From NCBI GenBank assembly GCA_026391675.1, contig JAPLDQ010000043.1:1-64000 (forward strand): a stretch of 64,000 nucleotides of DNA, written 5' to 3'. Under the pieces are notes generated by a model. That model was not told where the DNA came from and did no database searches. It worked only from the letters and a program-made list of their open reading frames with translations. Each line of letters begins with the position of its first letter. Position 1 is the first letter of the stretch. The DNA comes from Bacteroidota bacterium. GTDB lineage: Bacteria > Bacteroidota > Bacteroidia > Bacteroidales > JACABE01. Below are positions 9,564 to 20,800 of this stretch, one piece after another. The translations under genes and the position numbers were made by a program.

Positions 9564-11525
9564 TTATATTTTATACCTGACAAAGGCTTCAAAAGCTTCA
9601 TATTCAGCCATACCAAGCTGATTATATAAACGGGCTGTTGTGCGGTTACGTTCTTCGGCCCTTTGCCAGAATTCCCTGTCGTCAACACCAGGAAATAAAG
9701 CTTTATCTTTTTGTGACTGATGCTTAAATATTGCTTTTCTTTTCTTTGAAAGTTCATCAGGACTTAAAGGCACGGCCATATCAACATCACCGATATTCCA
9801 TTCCTGCCATGCACCTCTGTATAACCAGATATAGCAATCCTTCATCCATGATTCAGATTTCAAATGGGTTAAGGCTTTATTAATAGCATTCAGACAAACA
9901 CGGTGGGTGCCATGCGGATCCGAGAGATCACCTGCAGCATATATCTGATGCGGTTTAATTTTTTGCAATAAATCAATAATAATAGTAACATCAGCATCAC
10001 TCAATTCTTTTTTAACGACAGCACCTGTATCATAAAACGGCATATCCAGGAAAAATACATTTTCAGGTTTTACACCTACAAAACGGCAGGCAGCTTTTGC
10101 TTCACCTCTTCTAATCAATGTTTTCATCCGCTGGACTTCAATTGTATCTGTATCTCCCGGCGTTTTAAGAAATAAAGTCTTTCTTACCTTCGCATACAAT
10201 TCATCAATCAATACATTATTTATTTTGTATTCGTTGCTGAAATCCTTTACAAAATCAAGGTATCTTATCACATCATCATCGTGTACAGCAATACAACCTG
10301 AAGTTTGATATGCAGTATAAACCTCATGCCCTTGTTCTACCAGGCGCATGAAAGTACCACCCATCGAAATAACATCATCATCAGGATGAGGACTGAAAAT
10401 CAATACTTTTTTCGGATAAGGATTTGCTCTTTCGGGCCGGTTGGTGTCGTCTGCATTGGGCTTTCCTCCGGGCCAGCCGGTAATAGTATGTTGTAAATCG
10501 TTGAATATTTTAATATTGCATTTACTCGCAGCATCTTCATCAACCAATAAGTCAATCATGCCGTTTTCATTATAATCTTTATCGGTAAGTTTTAAAATAG
10601 GTTTCTCAACTTTCTGGCAAAGCCATAACACTGCTTTTCTAACCAGTTTTTCATTATTCCAGTCGCAGCTTTCAAATAACCATGGCGCTTCTACTCTTTT
10701 TAAATCTGCTGATGATGCATCATCCAGCAACGCTACTACATTTTGATGAAGCTGTAAATATGAAGCCGGAATCTGACTGTTTATATCACCTTCAATTGCA
10801 TTTTTTATTATTTTCGATTTTCCTTCACCAAAGGCTAAGAGTAATATCCTTTTAGCCTTTAAAATGGTTGAAATGCCCATAGTAATTGCTCTGCGCGGAA
10901 CATTAACCTCGCCATAGAAATCGCTGGCTGCATCTTTTAAAGTAGTATAGGCTAAAGTAATTGTTCTTGTGTTTGAATCTGCTGCAGAACCTGGTTCGTT
11001 AAATCCAATATGACCGTTTCTTCCGATACCCAGAATCTGTAGATCAATTCCACCGTATGAATCTATCTTTTTCTCATATTCATTACAATACTCAATTATC
11101 TTGTTTTTTGAAACAGTTCCATCTGGTATATTTACATTTTCGGGTTTAATATCTATATGATCAAACAAATGTTCTTTCATAAATCTGACATAACTCTGCA
11201 ATGCGTCGGGTTTCATCGGATAATACTCATCAAGGTTGAAGCATACAACGTTCTGAAAACTTAAGCCTTCTTCCTTATGCATGCGTACGAGTTCTTTGTA
11301 TATCTTTGTTGGAGTTGAACCTGTTGCCAATCCAAGTATTGCAAAATTGTTTTCTTTTTGTTTTTTAACAATTAAACTGGCAATTTCTATTGCTATTATT
11401 TTTTCAGCATCTTTATAATTTGAAAATATTTTGGTAGGTATTTTCTCAAAAGGATATTTTATAACATTATCAGGTAATATTACAAAATCTGAATTAATAT
11501 TTTGATGATTATCAGGGTATTCCAT
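9564..11525 (-). CDS. nagB: NagB-like glucosamine-6-phosphate deaminase fused to a PIG-L/LmbE-type deacetylase (653 aa)
   Basis: Residues about 20-285 are a NagB/RpiA/SOL isomerase domain. It has FNLDEYYP (Asp of the deaminase active site) and GIGRNGHIGFNEPGS (His and Glu of the catalytic triad). The position that is Asp141 in E. coli NagB is Asn here. Residues about 370-653 are a PIG-L-family zinc-dependent N-deacetylase with FSPHPDDDVISMGG and a later DPHGTH motif. A plausible reading is that one polypeptide performs GlcNAc-6-P deacetylation and GlcN-6-P deamination to fructose-6-P. The deacetylase substrate is inference. The protein has no signal peptide and is cytoplasmic. Similar-length fusions are known in Bacteroides. 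It lies tail to tail with the GH89 gene that would release GlcNAc. A TAnnTTTG box lies just upstream. Confidence 0.88.
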   Translation of the reverse strand: MEYPDNHQNINSDFVILPDNVIKYPFEKIPTKIFSNYKDAEKIIAIEIASLIVKKQKENNFAILGLATGSTPTKIYKELVRMHKEEGLSFQNVVCFNLDEYYPMKPDALQSYVRFMKEHLFDHIDIKPENVNIPDGTVSKNKIIEYCNEYEKKIDSYGGIDLQILGIGRNGHIGFNEPGSAADSNTRTITLAYTTLKDAASDFYGEVNVPRRAITMGISTILKAKRILLLAFGEGKSKIIKNAIEGDINSQIPASYLQLHQNVVALLDDASSADLKRVEAPWLFESCDWNNEKLVRKAVLWLCQKVEKPILKLTDKDYNENGMIDLLVDEDAASKCNIKIFNDLQHTITGWPGGKPNADDTNRPERANPYPKKVLIFSPHPDDDVISMGGTFMRLVEQGHEVYTAYQTSGCIAVHDDDVIRYLDFVKDFSNEYKINNVLIDELYAKVRKTLFLKTPGDTDTIEVQRMKTLIRRGEAKAACRFVGVKPENVFFLDMPFYDTGAVVKKELSDADVTIIIDLLQKIKPHQIYAAGDLSDPHGTHRVCLNAINKALTHLKSESWMKDCYIWLYRGAWQEWNIGDVDMAVPLSPDELSKKRKAIFKHQSQKDKALFPGVDDREFWQRAEERNRTTARLYNQLGMAEYEAFEAFVRYKI

Positions 11526-11552
11526 TTTAATGATATTTGCAGGAATTTCTTA

Positions 11553-11560
11553 CAAAATTA
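11553..11560 (-). promoter_or_regulatory. Candidate -7 box for the NagB-PIG-L gene
   Basis: The reverse strand reads TAATTTTG, matching TAnnTTTG, 27 bases upstream of the ATG at 11525. No convincing -33 element is visible at 18-20 bases. Confidence 0.4.
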
Positions 11561-11645
11561 ATACAATTTTTCTAAAACGATTTAGTTTTTAAAAAATTAT
11601 TTTTATACCAAATTGATTTATAAATTTGTTCAATCCTAAATAGTA

Positions 11646-12935
11646 TTATTCCCCAAAATATCTTTTCAACTCCTCAATATCTTCGTTTTTCAGCATATTA
11701 ATTCTACCGCATACACCTGAATAAATTATGGATCTGGCTGTAAATTCAGCTACTTCCATTCTGTCGAAAACCTGAAAAGGAGTAGTTCCGCATACTAGAA
11801 AACAATCATTTTCAATAATAACGGTTGGATTTTTATTTGAAATTATTCGCGCTATCGATTCACTATCCTGATAATATTGTTCAAAACTAACTTTTGAAAT
11901 CTCATTTAATATCAGATAACTTTCAGGAATTGTTCTGGTTTCAAACTGCTTTGCCGAAATTGCAAAAGCCATTATATTTGCAGCATGTGAGCAGCAAATA
12001 CTATTTATATCCTGATGTCGCTCGTAGATTTGCATATGTGTTTTCCAGTAATGAGAAGGCTGGACTATTTCATCTATTGAAGCATCAGATATTTTAATCA
12101 GATCTTTTGCTTCAATATACTCGATATCAAAATTTGCAGGTGTAATGATAAAACTTTCTTTAGAAATCCGAATGGAAAAGCATCCATTGCTTGAGTTTAT
12201 TAATTTGCGTTCATAACTGCGTTTGATTATCGATAATAATTCATATCGTTTTTCAAGTTCTATTCTTACTTCCTTTATTTTTTTAGAGTAGTAGATTTCT
12301 CTTGTGGAATCTGAATACAGAACTTGTTTGTAATTAGTTGGAACTGGTAATAAATCACCCAATTGTAATGCATTTATATAAATATTTGCCATTAATTCAA
12401 GATTTTCCAGCTTATAAAAAGATTCCAGGAGATTTTTCCCTGCAGTAATTATACCATGGTTTTGCATAAATACAGCACCTTCACCATTTATAAAAGCCGA
12501 TTGAATATTATCTCCCAGCATTTTACTACCGGGTAGCGCATAAGGAGCAAATCCGATGGGTAAGATATTATGTGTTAAAACAGGAATATGATCAAATTCT
12601 GATATTTCCTGCAACAGACTATAGGTAACAAGTCCGCTGGGATGTGCATGGGCAACAGCTTTTATATCATCCCTTACTTCGTATATACCCTGATGAAACT
12701 GGTATTCCATCGTTGGTTTATATTTCCCTTTTACACTTCCATCTTGCCGGATAAGGACCATATCGAATTCAGTAAGTCTTCCTTTATCAATCTGAGAAGG
12801 TGTTACCCATAAGTTTCCTTCATTGTCAATAACAGATAAATTACCACCTGAAGGAGTTGTCAGCTGTAGTCTGTAAATGCGTGACATCACTTCAACGAGC
12901 TGTCTGGCAGGTGTTTTTTTATCAAAAGCAAGCAT
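11646..12935 (-). CDS. Tandem class II aldolase/adducin-family protein, second half degenerate (429 aa)
   Basis: The usual class II sugar-phosphate aldolase is about 210 residues; this protein has two in tandem. The first half (about 1-215) keeps the metal-site motifs AHAHPSGL and NHGIITAG, expected to bind Zn2+ and support retro-aldol cleavage of L-fuculose-1-P or a related ketose-1-phosphate. The second half (about 220-429) aligns in order, but the matching motifs read CCSHAANI and NDCFLVCG. One zinc His is replaced by Cys and another by Asp, so it is probably structural or regulatory. It is translated 13 bases downstream of the FucP-like transporter gene, a strong operon link suggesting a deoxyhexose pathway. 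The exact substrate cannot be read from sequence, and isomerase and kinase partners are absent from the window. Confidence 0.8.
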   Translation of the reverse strand: MLAFDKKTPARQLVEVMSRIYRLQLTTPSGGNLSVIDNEGNLWVTPSQIDKGRLTEFDMVLIRQDGSVKGKYKPTMEYQFHQGIYEVRDDIKAVAHAHPSGLVTYSLLQEISEFDHIPVLTHNILPIGFAPYALPGSKMLGDNIQSAFINGEGAVFMQNHGIITAGKNLLESFYKLENLELMANIYINALQLGDLLPVPTNYKQVLYSDSTREIYYSKKIKEVRIELEKRYELLSIIKRSYERKLINSSNGCFSIRISKESFIITPANFDIEYIEAKDLIKISDASIDEIVQPSHYWKTHMQIYERHQDINSICCSHAANIMAFAISAKQFETRTIPESYLILNEISKVSFEQYYQDSESIARIISNKNPTVIIENDCFLVCGTTPFQVFDRMEVAEFTARSIIYSGVCGRINMLKNEDIEELKRYFGE

Positions 12936-12947
12936 TCACCTTTATTT

Positions 12948-14186
12948 TTAGTTCTTTATTTTATATCCTTTTATTCCATAATACAATACAAATATAAAGC
13001 ATATCATTGGAAAAATAAAGCCAAGACTCATGGAGGAAATATCAGCAACATAACCCATCAATGGAGGACAAACTGCTCCGCCAACAATGGCCATTACTAT
13101 AAACGATGATGCTTGTTTGGTATGACTTCCTAAATCTTTAATCCCCAACGAAAAAATAGTTGGAAACATAATAGACATAAAGAAATAAGTACAGAACAAA
13201 GCTATAACAGAAATCCACCCCATATTGGCTACTACAATAACCATTAACAGAATATTTACCAGTGCATAAGACGAAAGTAATTTATTGGGAGGCAATAATC
13301 CCATAAAATAGCTTCCTGACAAACGCCCTAACCAGAACATGCCCATACCGCCAAATCCAAGTATATAACCGGCATTTTGAGCACTTATACTTGGAATAGT
13401 TTCTGTAACATAATTAATAAAAAAACTGTTAACACCGGTTTGAGCCGCTACATAAAAGAATTGTGCAATTACTGCCAATACAAAATGCGGATGTTTAAAT
13501 AATGGTATTTCGTTTTTCTGACTGTTTGCATCATCCTGTCCATGTTTGAAATCAGAGGTTATTTCAGGCAGTTTTGTGAAATAAAAGAATATACTTACTA
13601 AAAGCGCTATAACACCCAATCCCATATAGGGTATGGCCAGTGATGAAAACTCATTTCCTCCGCCTTTCTGGGTAGAAAGAATAATAGAAGAACCTACCAA
13701 AGGGCCCAATATCCAACCAATGGCATTAAAGGATTGGGATAAGTTTATTCTTCTTTCTGCTGTTTCTTTAGGACCTAGGATGGTCGTATAGGGATTGGCT
13801 GCTGTTTCCAGACTTGCCAAACCGCAGGCAATAATGAACAAAGGAATCAGAAAGGACCAGAATTCTTTTATCCCTGTAGCAGGTATAAACAAGAATGAAC
13901 CCATGGCAACCAGCATCAATCCCATGATAATTCCCTTTTTAAAACCGTAGCGTTTCATAAACATCCCGGCAGGCAGAGCTGCCAGAAAATAACCACCATA
14001 AACAGCTGCCTGCACAAATCCTGATTGCATCTTGGAAACACCAAGTATGGTCTGAAAATGCTTGTTCAGCACATCCAGTATAGCATGTGAAAATCCCCAG
14101 ATCAAAAATAAACTTGTAATTAAAACAAATGGTAAGGTGAAGTTAACACCGTTTGCTCTTAATAAATAGGTTTTTACTTTATGCAT
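12948..14186 (-). CDS. fucP: FucP-family MFS sugar:H+ symporter
   Basis: The 412-residue protein has twelve predicted membrane helices and no cleavable signal. Key acidic residues of the L-fucose permease family are present: Asp38 in the first helix (SHAILDVLNKHF; equivalent to Asp46 of E. coli FucP) and Glu127 in helix 4 (CGLASLETAANPY; equivalent to Glu135). These bind sugar and proton in FucP. The family also contains glucose/galactose permeases, so L-fucose is likely but not proven. The adjacent aldolase gene supports a deoxyhexose. The gene follows icmF after a 44-base gap on the same strand and may be cotranscribed with it or use the -7-like box at 14200-14207. Confidence 0.87.
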   Translation of the reverse strand: MHKVKTYLLRANGVNFTLPFVLITSLFLIWGFSHAILDVLNKHFQTILGVSKMQSGFVQAAVYGGYFLAALPAGMFMKRYGFKKGIIMGLMLVAMGSFLFIPATGIKEFWSFLIPLFIIACGLASLETAANPYTTILGPKETAERRINLSQSFNAIGWILGPLVGSSIILSTQKGGGNEFSSLAIPYMGLGVIALLVSIFFYFTKLPEITSDFKHGQDDANSQKNEIPLFKHPHFVLAVIAQFFYVAAQTGVNSFFINYVTETIPSISAQNAGYILGFGGMGMFWLGRLSGSYFMGLLPPNKLLSSYALVNILLMVIVVANMGWISVIALFCTYFFMSIMFPTIFSLGIKDLGSHTKQASSFIVMAIVGGAVCPPLMGYVADISSMSLGFIFPMICFIFVLYYGIKGYKIKN

Positions 14187-14199
14187 AATTTTTACTTAA

Positions 14200-14207
14200 C
14201 AAATTTA
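14200..14207 (-). promoter_or_regulatory. Possible -7 box for fucP-aldolase operon
   Basis: The reverse strand reads TAAATTTG, 13 bases before the fucP ATG. It fits TAnnTTTG, but its closeness to the start codon would leave an almost leaderless mRNA, so it may be fortuitous. Confidence 0.25.
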
Positions 14208-14230
14208 TCAAATAATTAATTTATATTTCC

Positions 14231-17200
14231 CTACATATTTCTTCTGTACTGACCGCCAACTTCAAATAATGCAGCTGTTATTTGTCCTAACGAACAGTAT
14301 TTACTTACTTCCATTAATGTATTAAAAATATTTTTATTTTTAATGGCATCTTCACGGAGGATTTGCAAAACAGCTGAAGTTTTTTCTGCATGCAGTTTAT
14401 GCAGATTTTCCAACATGCCTATCTGGTAATGTTTTTCTTCCTCAGTAGCTCTGATAATCTCACCTGGTAATACTGTCGGTGAACCTTTGGATGATAAAAA
14501 AGTATTTACTCCCATAATGGGTAATTCACCATTATGTTTTAAGGTTTCATAATACAAAGATTCTTCCTGTATTTTACCCCGCTGGTACATGGTTTCCATC
14601 GCACCAAGCACACCTCCTCTTTCGGTAATACGATCAAATTCAGCCATAACAGCTTCTTCAACCAAATCAGTCAACTCTTCTATAATAAAAGCGCCCTGCA
14701 ACGGATTTTGATTTTTAGTCAACCCTAATTCATGATTAATAATCATTTGTATGGCAATAGCCCTTCTGACTGATTCTTCTGTTGGTGTGGTAATAGCTTC
14801 ATCATAGGCATTGGTATGCAGCGAATTACAATTGTCATATATTGCATACAATGCCTGAAGGGTAGTTCTTATATCATTAAAATCAATCTCCTGCGAATGT
14901 AATGACCTTCCTGAAGTCTGAATATGATATTTCAACTGTTGCGCCCGGGCATCAGCACCATATTTCAGCTTCATGGCTTTTGCCCAAATTTTACGGGCAA
15001 CACGACCAATTACAGAAAATTCAGGGTCAATACCATTGGAGAAAAAGAAAGAAAGGTTTTGTCCGAATTTATTAATATCCATTCCTCTTGAAAGGTAATA
15101 TTCAACATAGGTAAACCCGTTTGCCAGTGTAAAAGCCAGTTGCGAAATCGGATTAGCTCCGGCTTCAGCTATATGGTATCCGGAAATAGATACTGAGTAA
15201 AAATTGCGAACATCATTTTCAATAAAATAATCCTGCACATCTCCCATAAGTTTCAATGAAAAATCGGTAGAATAAATGCAGGTATTTTGTGCCTGATCTT
15301 CTTTTAAAATGTCAGCCTGCACCGTTCCTCTTACTGTTGCTAAGGTAGATTTTTTAATATTTCCGTAAACATCTTGTGGTAAAACCTGATCTCCGGTAAC
15401 TCCCAGCAACATTAACCCCAGCCCATTATTACCCTTTGGGATTTTTCCCTGATAGGAAGGTCTTTTAACATCTTTCTGTCTGAAAATTTTCGCTATTTTT
15501 TTATTAACTTCTTCTTCTAATCCATTTTCTTTTATGTAAACTTCGCATTGCTGGTCAATGGCAGTATTCATAAAAAATCCAACTAATATTGGTGCCGGTC
15601 CGTTGATGGTCATGGAAACCGACGTTTTTACATCAGCCAGATTAAAGCCGGAATAAAGTTTTTTCATATCATCCAGACAGCAGATGGAAACACCTGAATT
15701 GCCTATTTTGCCATAAATATCAGGACGTACATCAGGGTCTTCTCCATACAGTGTAACAGAATCAAATGCTGTTGACAATCGTTTTGCAGGCAAACCATGG
15801 GATACATAGTGAAACCGTTTGTTGGTTCTTTCAGGTCCGCCTTCACCGGCAAACATACGGGTTGGATCTTCACCTTCGCGTTTAAAGGGGAAAACACCTG
15901 CAGCAAAAGGAAATTCACCGGGTAAGTTTTCCTGCAGATTCCATTTTAATATATCACCCCATGCTTCATATTTTGGAAGACTTATTTTAGGAATTTTCAG
16001 GTGAGACAGCGATTCTGTATAAGTTTTAACTTTAATTTCCTTATTCCTGACTTTGTATACAAAATAATCCTGTTTGTATGCTTTAAGCTTATCATTCCAG
16101 CTTTCCAGCAGTTTTTTATTTGCTGATTCAAGTTCAGCTTCTCTTTTGGAATATAAATTTTCTAATTCCTTTATAAGTTCAATGCTTCCATTGCTTATTT
16201 TTAATTCAGCTATCGTTTTTTTGAAACTAAATAATTTTTGTGCTATTTCACTTTGTTTGATAACCCATTTGTTATAATTTCTGATAACATCTGTAATCTC
16301 AGACAGATAACGATTTCGTAAAGGCGGAATAATCTGTATTTTTTCAGCAACTTCTTCAGGATTTAATCTGGCTTCATGCATCAGTATCCCTGTTTTTTCA
16401 TTGATTTTTTTAATCAATGCATCATAAAATGCATTGGTACCGGGGTCATTGAATTGAGACGCTACGGTGCCAAATACTGGTAAAACTTCAGGTTTTATTT
16501 CAAATAAATGATGATTACGGGCAAATTGTTTTTTTACATCACGCAATGCATCCAGGGCTCCTCTTTTGTCGAATTTATTAATGGCAATAATATCGGCAAA
16601 ATCCAGCATGTCAATTTTCTCTAATTGTGATGCAGCACCGTATTCAGGTGTCATAACATATAAATAAATATCACTGTGATCTACAATTTCGGTATCGGAT
16701 TGACCAATGCCTGATGTTTCAAGTATTACAAAATCAAATCCTGCTGCTTTTACTACAGTCAATGCATCATGTACATATTTGGAAAGTGCCAGGTTTGATT
16801 GACGTGTAGCCAGTGAACGCATATACACACGAGGGTTGTTAATCGAATTCATTCTGATTCTGTCGCCAAGCAATGCTCCTCCTGTTTTTCGTTTAGAAGG
16901 GTCAACAGATATTATTGCCAGGGTTTTATCAGTTGTTGAAAGAAGAAATCTCCTGACTATTTCATCTATCAGGGATGATTTTCCGGAACCGCCGGTACCG
17001 GTTATTCCTAATACCGGAGCCGTATTTAAATCAGCTACTTCTTTAAGCTTTTTGGTAATTTCCTTTGTTTTTTCCGGCGAATTTTCGCAGGCAGAAATTA
17101 AATTGGCAATCTGTTTATAATCCTGATTCAATACCTTCTGAAAGTCAAATGTCTTCTCAATATTTATGCCGGTTGGAAAATCACATTTTTTCAACAGGTC

Positions 17201-17611
17201 ATTTATCATTCCCTGCAATCCCATTTCACGACCCTGATCGGGAGAATATATCTGGCAAATACCGTATTCATGTAATTCTTTAATTTCTTCAGGCAAAATA
17301 ACACCACCGCCTCCTCCAAAAATCTTTATATGTCCGCAATTGGCATCTTTCAGCATATCGAACATATACTTAAAAAATTCAATATGTCCACCCTGATAGG
17401 ATGTAATAGCAATAGCATTGGCATCTTCCTGTATGGCACAGTCAACAATTTCTTTTACAGAGCGGTTATGACCAAGATGTATTACTTCAGCTCCGCTTGA
17501 TTGCATAATTCTGCGCATAATATTTATAGCAGCATCGTGACCATCAAATAAGGACGCAGCAGTAACAATTCTGATTGGATTTTTGGGTTTATAAATTTCT
17601 ATTTTATTCAT
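14231..17611 (-). CDS. icmF: Fused isobutyryl-CoA mutase IcmF (B12-dependent acyl-CoA mutase with G-protein chaperone)
   Basis: The 1126 residues match the usual IcmF size of about 1,090 and its domain order. Residues 12-145 are the cobalamin-binding domain with FDGHDAA, His25 being the lower-axial cobalt ligand. Residues about 195-420 are a MeaB-type G3E GTPase with P-loop GTGGSGKSS (Lys211) and NKFDKRG. A coiled linker follows (about 430-530). Residues about 560-1126 are the TIM-barrel acyl-CoA mutase. Family knowledge predicts interconversion of isobutyryl-CoA and n-butyryl-CoA, or related branched acyl-CoAs, using adenosylcobalamin, with the GTPase protecting and reloading the cofactor. 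It is cytoplasmic. It precedes fucP and the aldolase on the same strand and is divergent from the MORN-repeat gene, with a 242-base promoter region between them. Confidence 0.93.
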   Translation of the reverse strand: MNKIEIYKPKNPIRIVTAASLFDGHDAAINIMRRIMQSSGAEVIHLGHNRSVKEIVDCAIQEDANAIAITSYQGGHIEFFKYMFDMLKDANCGHIKIFGGGGGVILPEEIKELHEYGICQIYSPDQGREMGLQGMINDLLKKCDFPTGINIEKTFDFQKVLNQDYKQIANLISACENSPEKTKEITKKLKEVADLNTAPVLGITGTGGSGKSSLIDEIVRRFLLSTTDKTLAIISVDPSKRKTGGALLGDRIRMNSINNPRVYMRSLATRQSNLALSKYVHDALTVVKAAGFDFVILETSGIGQSDTEIVDHSDIYLYVMTPEYGAASQLEKIDMLDFADIIAINKFDKRGALDALRDVKKQFARNHHLFEIKPEVLPVFGTVASQFNDPGTNAFYDALIKKINEKTGILMHEARLNPEEVAEKIQIIPPLRNRYLSEITDVIRNYNKWVIKQSEIAQKLFSFKKTIAELKISNGSIELIKELENLYSKREAELESANKKLLESWNDKLKAYKQDYFVYKVRNKEIKVKTYTESLSHLKIPKISLPKYEAWGDILKWNLQENLPGEFPFAAGVFPFKREGEDPTRMFAGEGGPERTNKRFHYVSHGLPAKRLSTAFDSVTLYGEDPDVRPDIYGKIGNSGVSICCLDDMKKLYSGFNLADVKTSVSMTINGPAPILVGFFMNTAIDQQCEVYIKENGLEEEVNKKIAKIFRQKDVKRPSYQGKIPKGNNGLGLMLLGVTGDQVLPQDVYGNIKKSTLATVRGTVQADILKEDQAQNTCIYSTDFSLKLMGDVQDYFIENDVRNFYSVSISGYHIAEAGANPISQLAFTLANGFTYVEYYLSRGMDINKFGQNLSFFFSNGIDPEFSVIGRVARKIWAKAMKLKYGADARAQQLKYHIQTSGRSLHSQEIDFNDIRTTLQALYAIYDNCNSLHTNAYDEAITTPTEESVRRAIAIQMIINHELGLTKNQNPLQGAFIIEELTDLVEEAVMAEFDRITERGGVLGAMETMYQRGKIQEESLYYETLKHNGELPIMGVNTFLSSKGSPTVLPGEIIRATEEEKHYQIGMLENLHKLHAEKTSAVLQILREDAIKNKNIFNTLMEVSKYCSLGQITAALFEVGGQYRRNM

Positions 17612-17677
17612 TTTCTCGCATCTTAATTACTTAAAATCAACAATGTATAAATATAATATTTAAGATAATTATATTTA

Positions 17678-17715
17678 ATTGTTAAGATTACAATAAGCTT
17701 TTTTTTACAAATATA
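17678..17715 (-). promoter_or_regulatory. Candidate icmF promoter with downstream inverted repeat
   Basis: The reverse strand has TATATTTG at 17715-17708, an exact TAnnTTTG match about 97 bases upstream of the icmF ATG. Just past the predicted start site lies an inverted repeat with arms ATTGT and ACAAT (17678-17682 and 17690-17694, 7-base spacer). It resembles, with different spacing, the repeat in the divergent promoter. Confidence 0.4.
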
Positions 17716-17756
17716 TGAAATTTTAGAAAATGAATTTGAAAAATAATGTATAAGTG

Positions 17757-17786
17757 TTTGCTGATTGATTTTATTTTTTATATTTG
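17757..17786 (+). promoter_or_regulatory. Promoter of the MORN-repeat/transglutaminase operon
   Basis: A -33 TTTG at 17757-17760 and a -7 TATATTTG at 17779-17786 are separated by 18 bases. Both match the Bacteroidota sigma-ABfr consensus. The predicted start is near 17793, giving a leader of about 60 bases before the GTG at 17854. Confidence 0.6.
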
Positions 17787-17792
17787 CAATGT

Positions 17793-17812
17793 ATTGTTAT
17801 TGCTGTAACAAT
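17793..17812 (+). promoter_or_regulatory. Perfect inverted repeat ATTGTTA-N6-TAACAAT at the transcription start
   Basis: The arms ATTGTTA (17793-17799) and TAACAAT (17806-17812) enclose a 6-base spacer, beginning 6 bases after the -7 box. The identical arms and spacing recur at 42921-42940 in the Rh-channel promoter, 7 bases after its -7 box. It is a candidate operator, or a start-proximal RNA hairpin. Confidence 0.5.
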
Positions 17813-17853
17813 GCAAGAAAAACCAATTATCAACCTGCCAAAACCATATTATT

Positions 17854-20800
17854 GTGAAAAAAAATTCAATTTTATTCATTATTGCCCTATGCTTTATTAT
17901 CAAGCTAAACGGCCAGACTCCCAAAAATATTAAAATCATTAATTCTAAAGATCTGATAAAAAAAGGTAGCGATCTTTATGATGACGACAAGTTCGATGAA
18001 GCTTATGATATTTATAAATTGATTCCCAAAAATGATACAAATTATAGTATAAGTCTGTATGAACAGTGTCTTACATTGGTTGGCGCAAAAAAATATGATG
18101 AAGCTATTGCATTGGCTTCTAACACGCTTAAGTATAATTATCTTATAAATGATAAAACACAGCTATATTCAATTTTAGGTAATGCTTTGGATAAAGCAAA
18201 GAAATTTGACGAATCAGTTGAAGTTTATAATAAAGCAATAGCTGAGTTTCCTTATAATAATCAGCTTCATTATAATTTAGCACTGAGTTACTTTAGAAAT
18301 GATCAGTTAGATAAGGCAGAAGAAGTGCTTTTTACTTGTTTAAAATTAAATACTTTTCATCAGGCAAGTCATTACTTACTTGGATATATTAACTTAAAAC
18401 GGGGTAAATTGGTACCTGCCATTATGGCATTTAATACAAGTATTCTATTAAATACTTCTTCAAAAATGGGAAATACAGCCCTGAAAACATTGGAAAATCT
18501 TTATAATGGTGAATTGGATGGGGAAATGTTAAAAGAAAAGTTTTCCTTTCCTGAAAAATATGATAATCCTTGTTTCGATGAAATCGAACCATTGATAAAA
18601 TCAAATTTTGCAATGAATAAAAAATATGAAGTAAAATCAAAATTATCGACCATAGTTGTAAAAACAGATCATCTGGTTTTCGAAAAACTTAAAAAATCTG
18701 ATAATAAAGACGTATATAATCAATTTTACTTACCTTTTTATTCTTTAATGATGTCAGAAGGTTATTTTGAAGGATTTAGCTATTTTATCTTTTCAGGAAT
18801 TGACAATGAGGATGTAAAAGCATTTATGGAAAAAAACAAATCCAAACTTAAAAAGTTTCAGGATTGGGCGGTTGGCTATATTGTACAAAAGAGAATGTAT
18901 CAATTAGATACTGAAAATGAAAAAAAAGAAGGGATAAAATATTTTTATAATGATGATGATAAACTATATGCATTTGGAAATTTCACTAAAGGCAAAACCC
19001 CTTTAAAAACTGGTGAATGGAGTTATGTGAATAAATTAGGATCATTAGAATCCTTCGGAGATTTCGTAAAAGATAAAAAAGAGGGAAAATGGAAGTCATA
19101 TTATTTAAACGGAAAATTAAAAGAAGATTTAAATTATAATAATTCCGATTTAGATGGCTTTTGTTTTAAAAATTATAATAATGGAGAAATTAATATAAGA
19201 GCAAATTTTAAAAATGGTAAATTAGACGGAGAATACAGTGAATATAATACATCGGGCGTAATCTCAGAAAAAACAAAATATATAAATGGATTGATTGAAG
19301 GTAAATACCAGAATTACTTTGCTCAGGGACAGTTATATAGTGAAACAGAATATAAAGGAGGGAAAAAAGATGGAAGTTACAGGCGTTACTTTATAAACGG
19401 AAATATTGACCAGGAAGCTTCTTATAAAAACAATATGGTAAATGGTAAATATATAGAATTTTTTCAGAATGGAAATATTTACGCTGAAGGAGAATATAAG
19501 GATGATATGAGAGTGGGTTATTGGAAAGAATATTACTATAATAAACAACTAAAAGAAGAAGGTAAATATGACGATAAAGGAAGAAAAGTTGGCGTTTGGA
19601 AAACATATTTCACAAATGGTGTATTAGAACAGGAAGAAACTTTTTCTTTAAATGGAAAACAGAATGGCAATTCTAAAAATTATACTAAAAATGGCGAACT
19701 CTTATATACATATACATTTAAAAATGAATTATTAACAGAAATAACTTGCTATAACAAGGCAAAAGCAGAAATTGGGAAATATGTCGAAAAAAAGGGTAGT
19801 ATCGATTTTAAATTATTTACAATTGATGGGAAAATAACATTAGAAGGATTGCTTAAAAATGGTTCAAAAGAAGGATTATGGAAAAAATATGATGTAAATG
19901 GCATCCTCTTATCCGAAGAAAATTATAAAAATAACAACTATCAGGGTGCTGTAAAAACATTTTATAAAAACGGGAATTTAAAATCTTACTGCGAATACGA
20001 AGAAAATGAAAGAAATGGCTTATTTCAATCCTTTTATAAAGATGGTACACTTAAACAGGAAGGCTACTATAACAAAGGAAATGCAGAAGGCAGCTGGTAC
20101 AGTTACCATGATAACGGGAACTTTAGTGAAATAAACAATTATCTGAAGGATAAATTAAACGGATATCAGGAAACATTTGATTATTTTGGTAAGAAAAGCG
20201 TTGAATCATATTATAGCAACGATTTTATGATTGACAATTCAAGAATTGATACCAATGGAAATATTTATAACCGCGATAGCTTAATAAATGGGAATGGTTT
20301 GATTAAAAGAAAAAATCTAAACGGAACCCTTGCTCAAACAGCCTTATATCTTGCAGGAAACTGGAAAGATACGGTTTACAATTATAATTATACAGGTGTT
20401 AAAATATATGAAGGAAAATATATAAATGGACGTAAAGACGGAGTACATAAATGGTATTTCGATAATGGGATGTTACAAACCGAATCAACTTATAATTACG
20501 GAGAAGAAGAAGGCGTAAGCAAAACCTATGATATCAAAGGGAAATTAATGGTTCAAACAACATACCTGAATGGAAGAACAGAAAATATATCCTATTTTTT
20601 CCCTAACGGCAAACCCGAACTCAGTATTGAATATGAAAATGGAGAAAGAAACGGTTATACCAAATACTATACACCTGATGGTCAATTTGCATACCAGGTT
20701 TTATTTAATAATGCTACACCTGTTTCCTACAGTTATAAAGGAAAAGATGGTAAAATGACTGAAGAAAAGCCAATACTTAAAGATAACGGGAAAATTATTG

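Noticed and set aside
11020-11050. Asn in place of the E. coli Asp141 in the NagB-like domain as a sign of inactivity
   Set aside because: I recall that Asn at this position also occurs in NagB proteins regarded as active, and the neighbouring His and Glu are kept.
11609-11628. Short hairpin (CAAATT/AATTTG) after the aldolase gene as a terminator
   Set aside because: The stem has only six AT-rich pairs and no clean T run, which is too weak to call.
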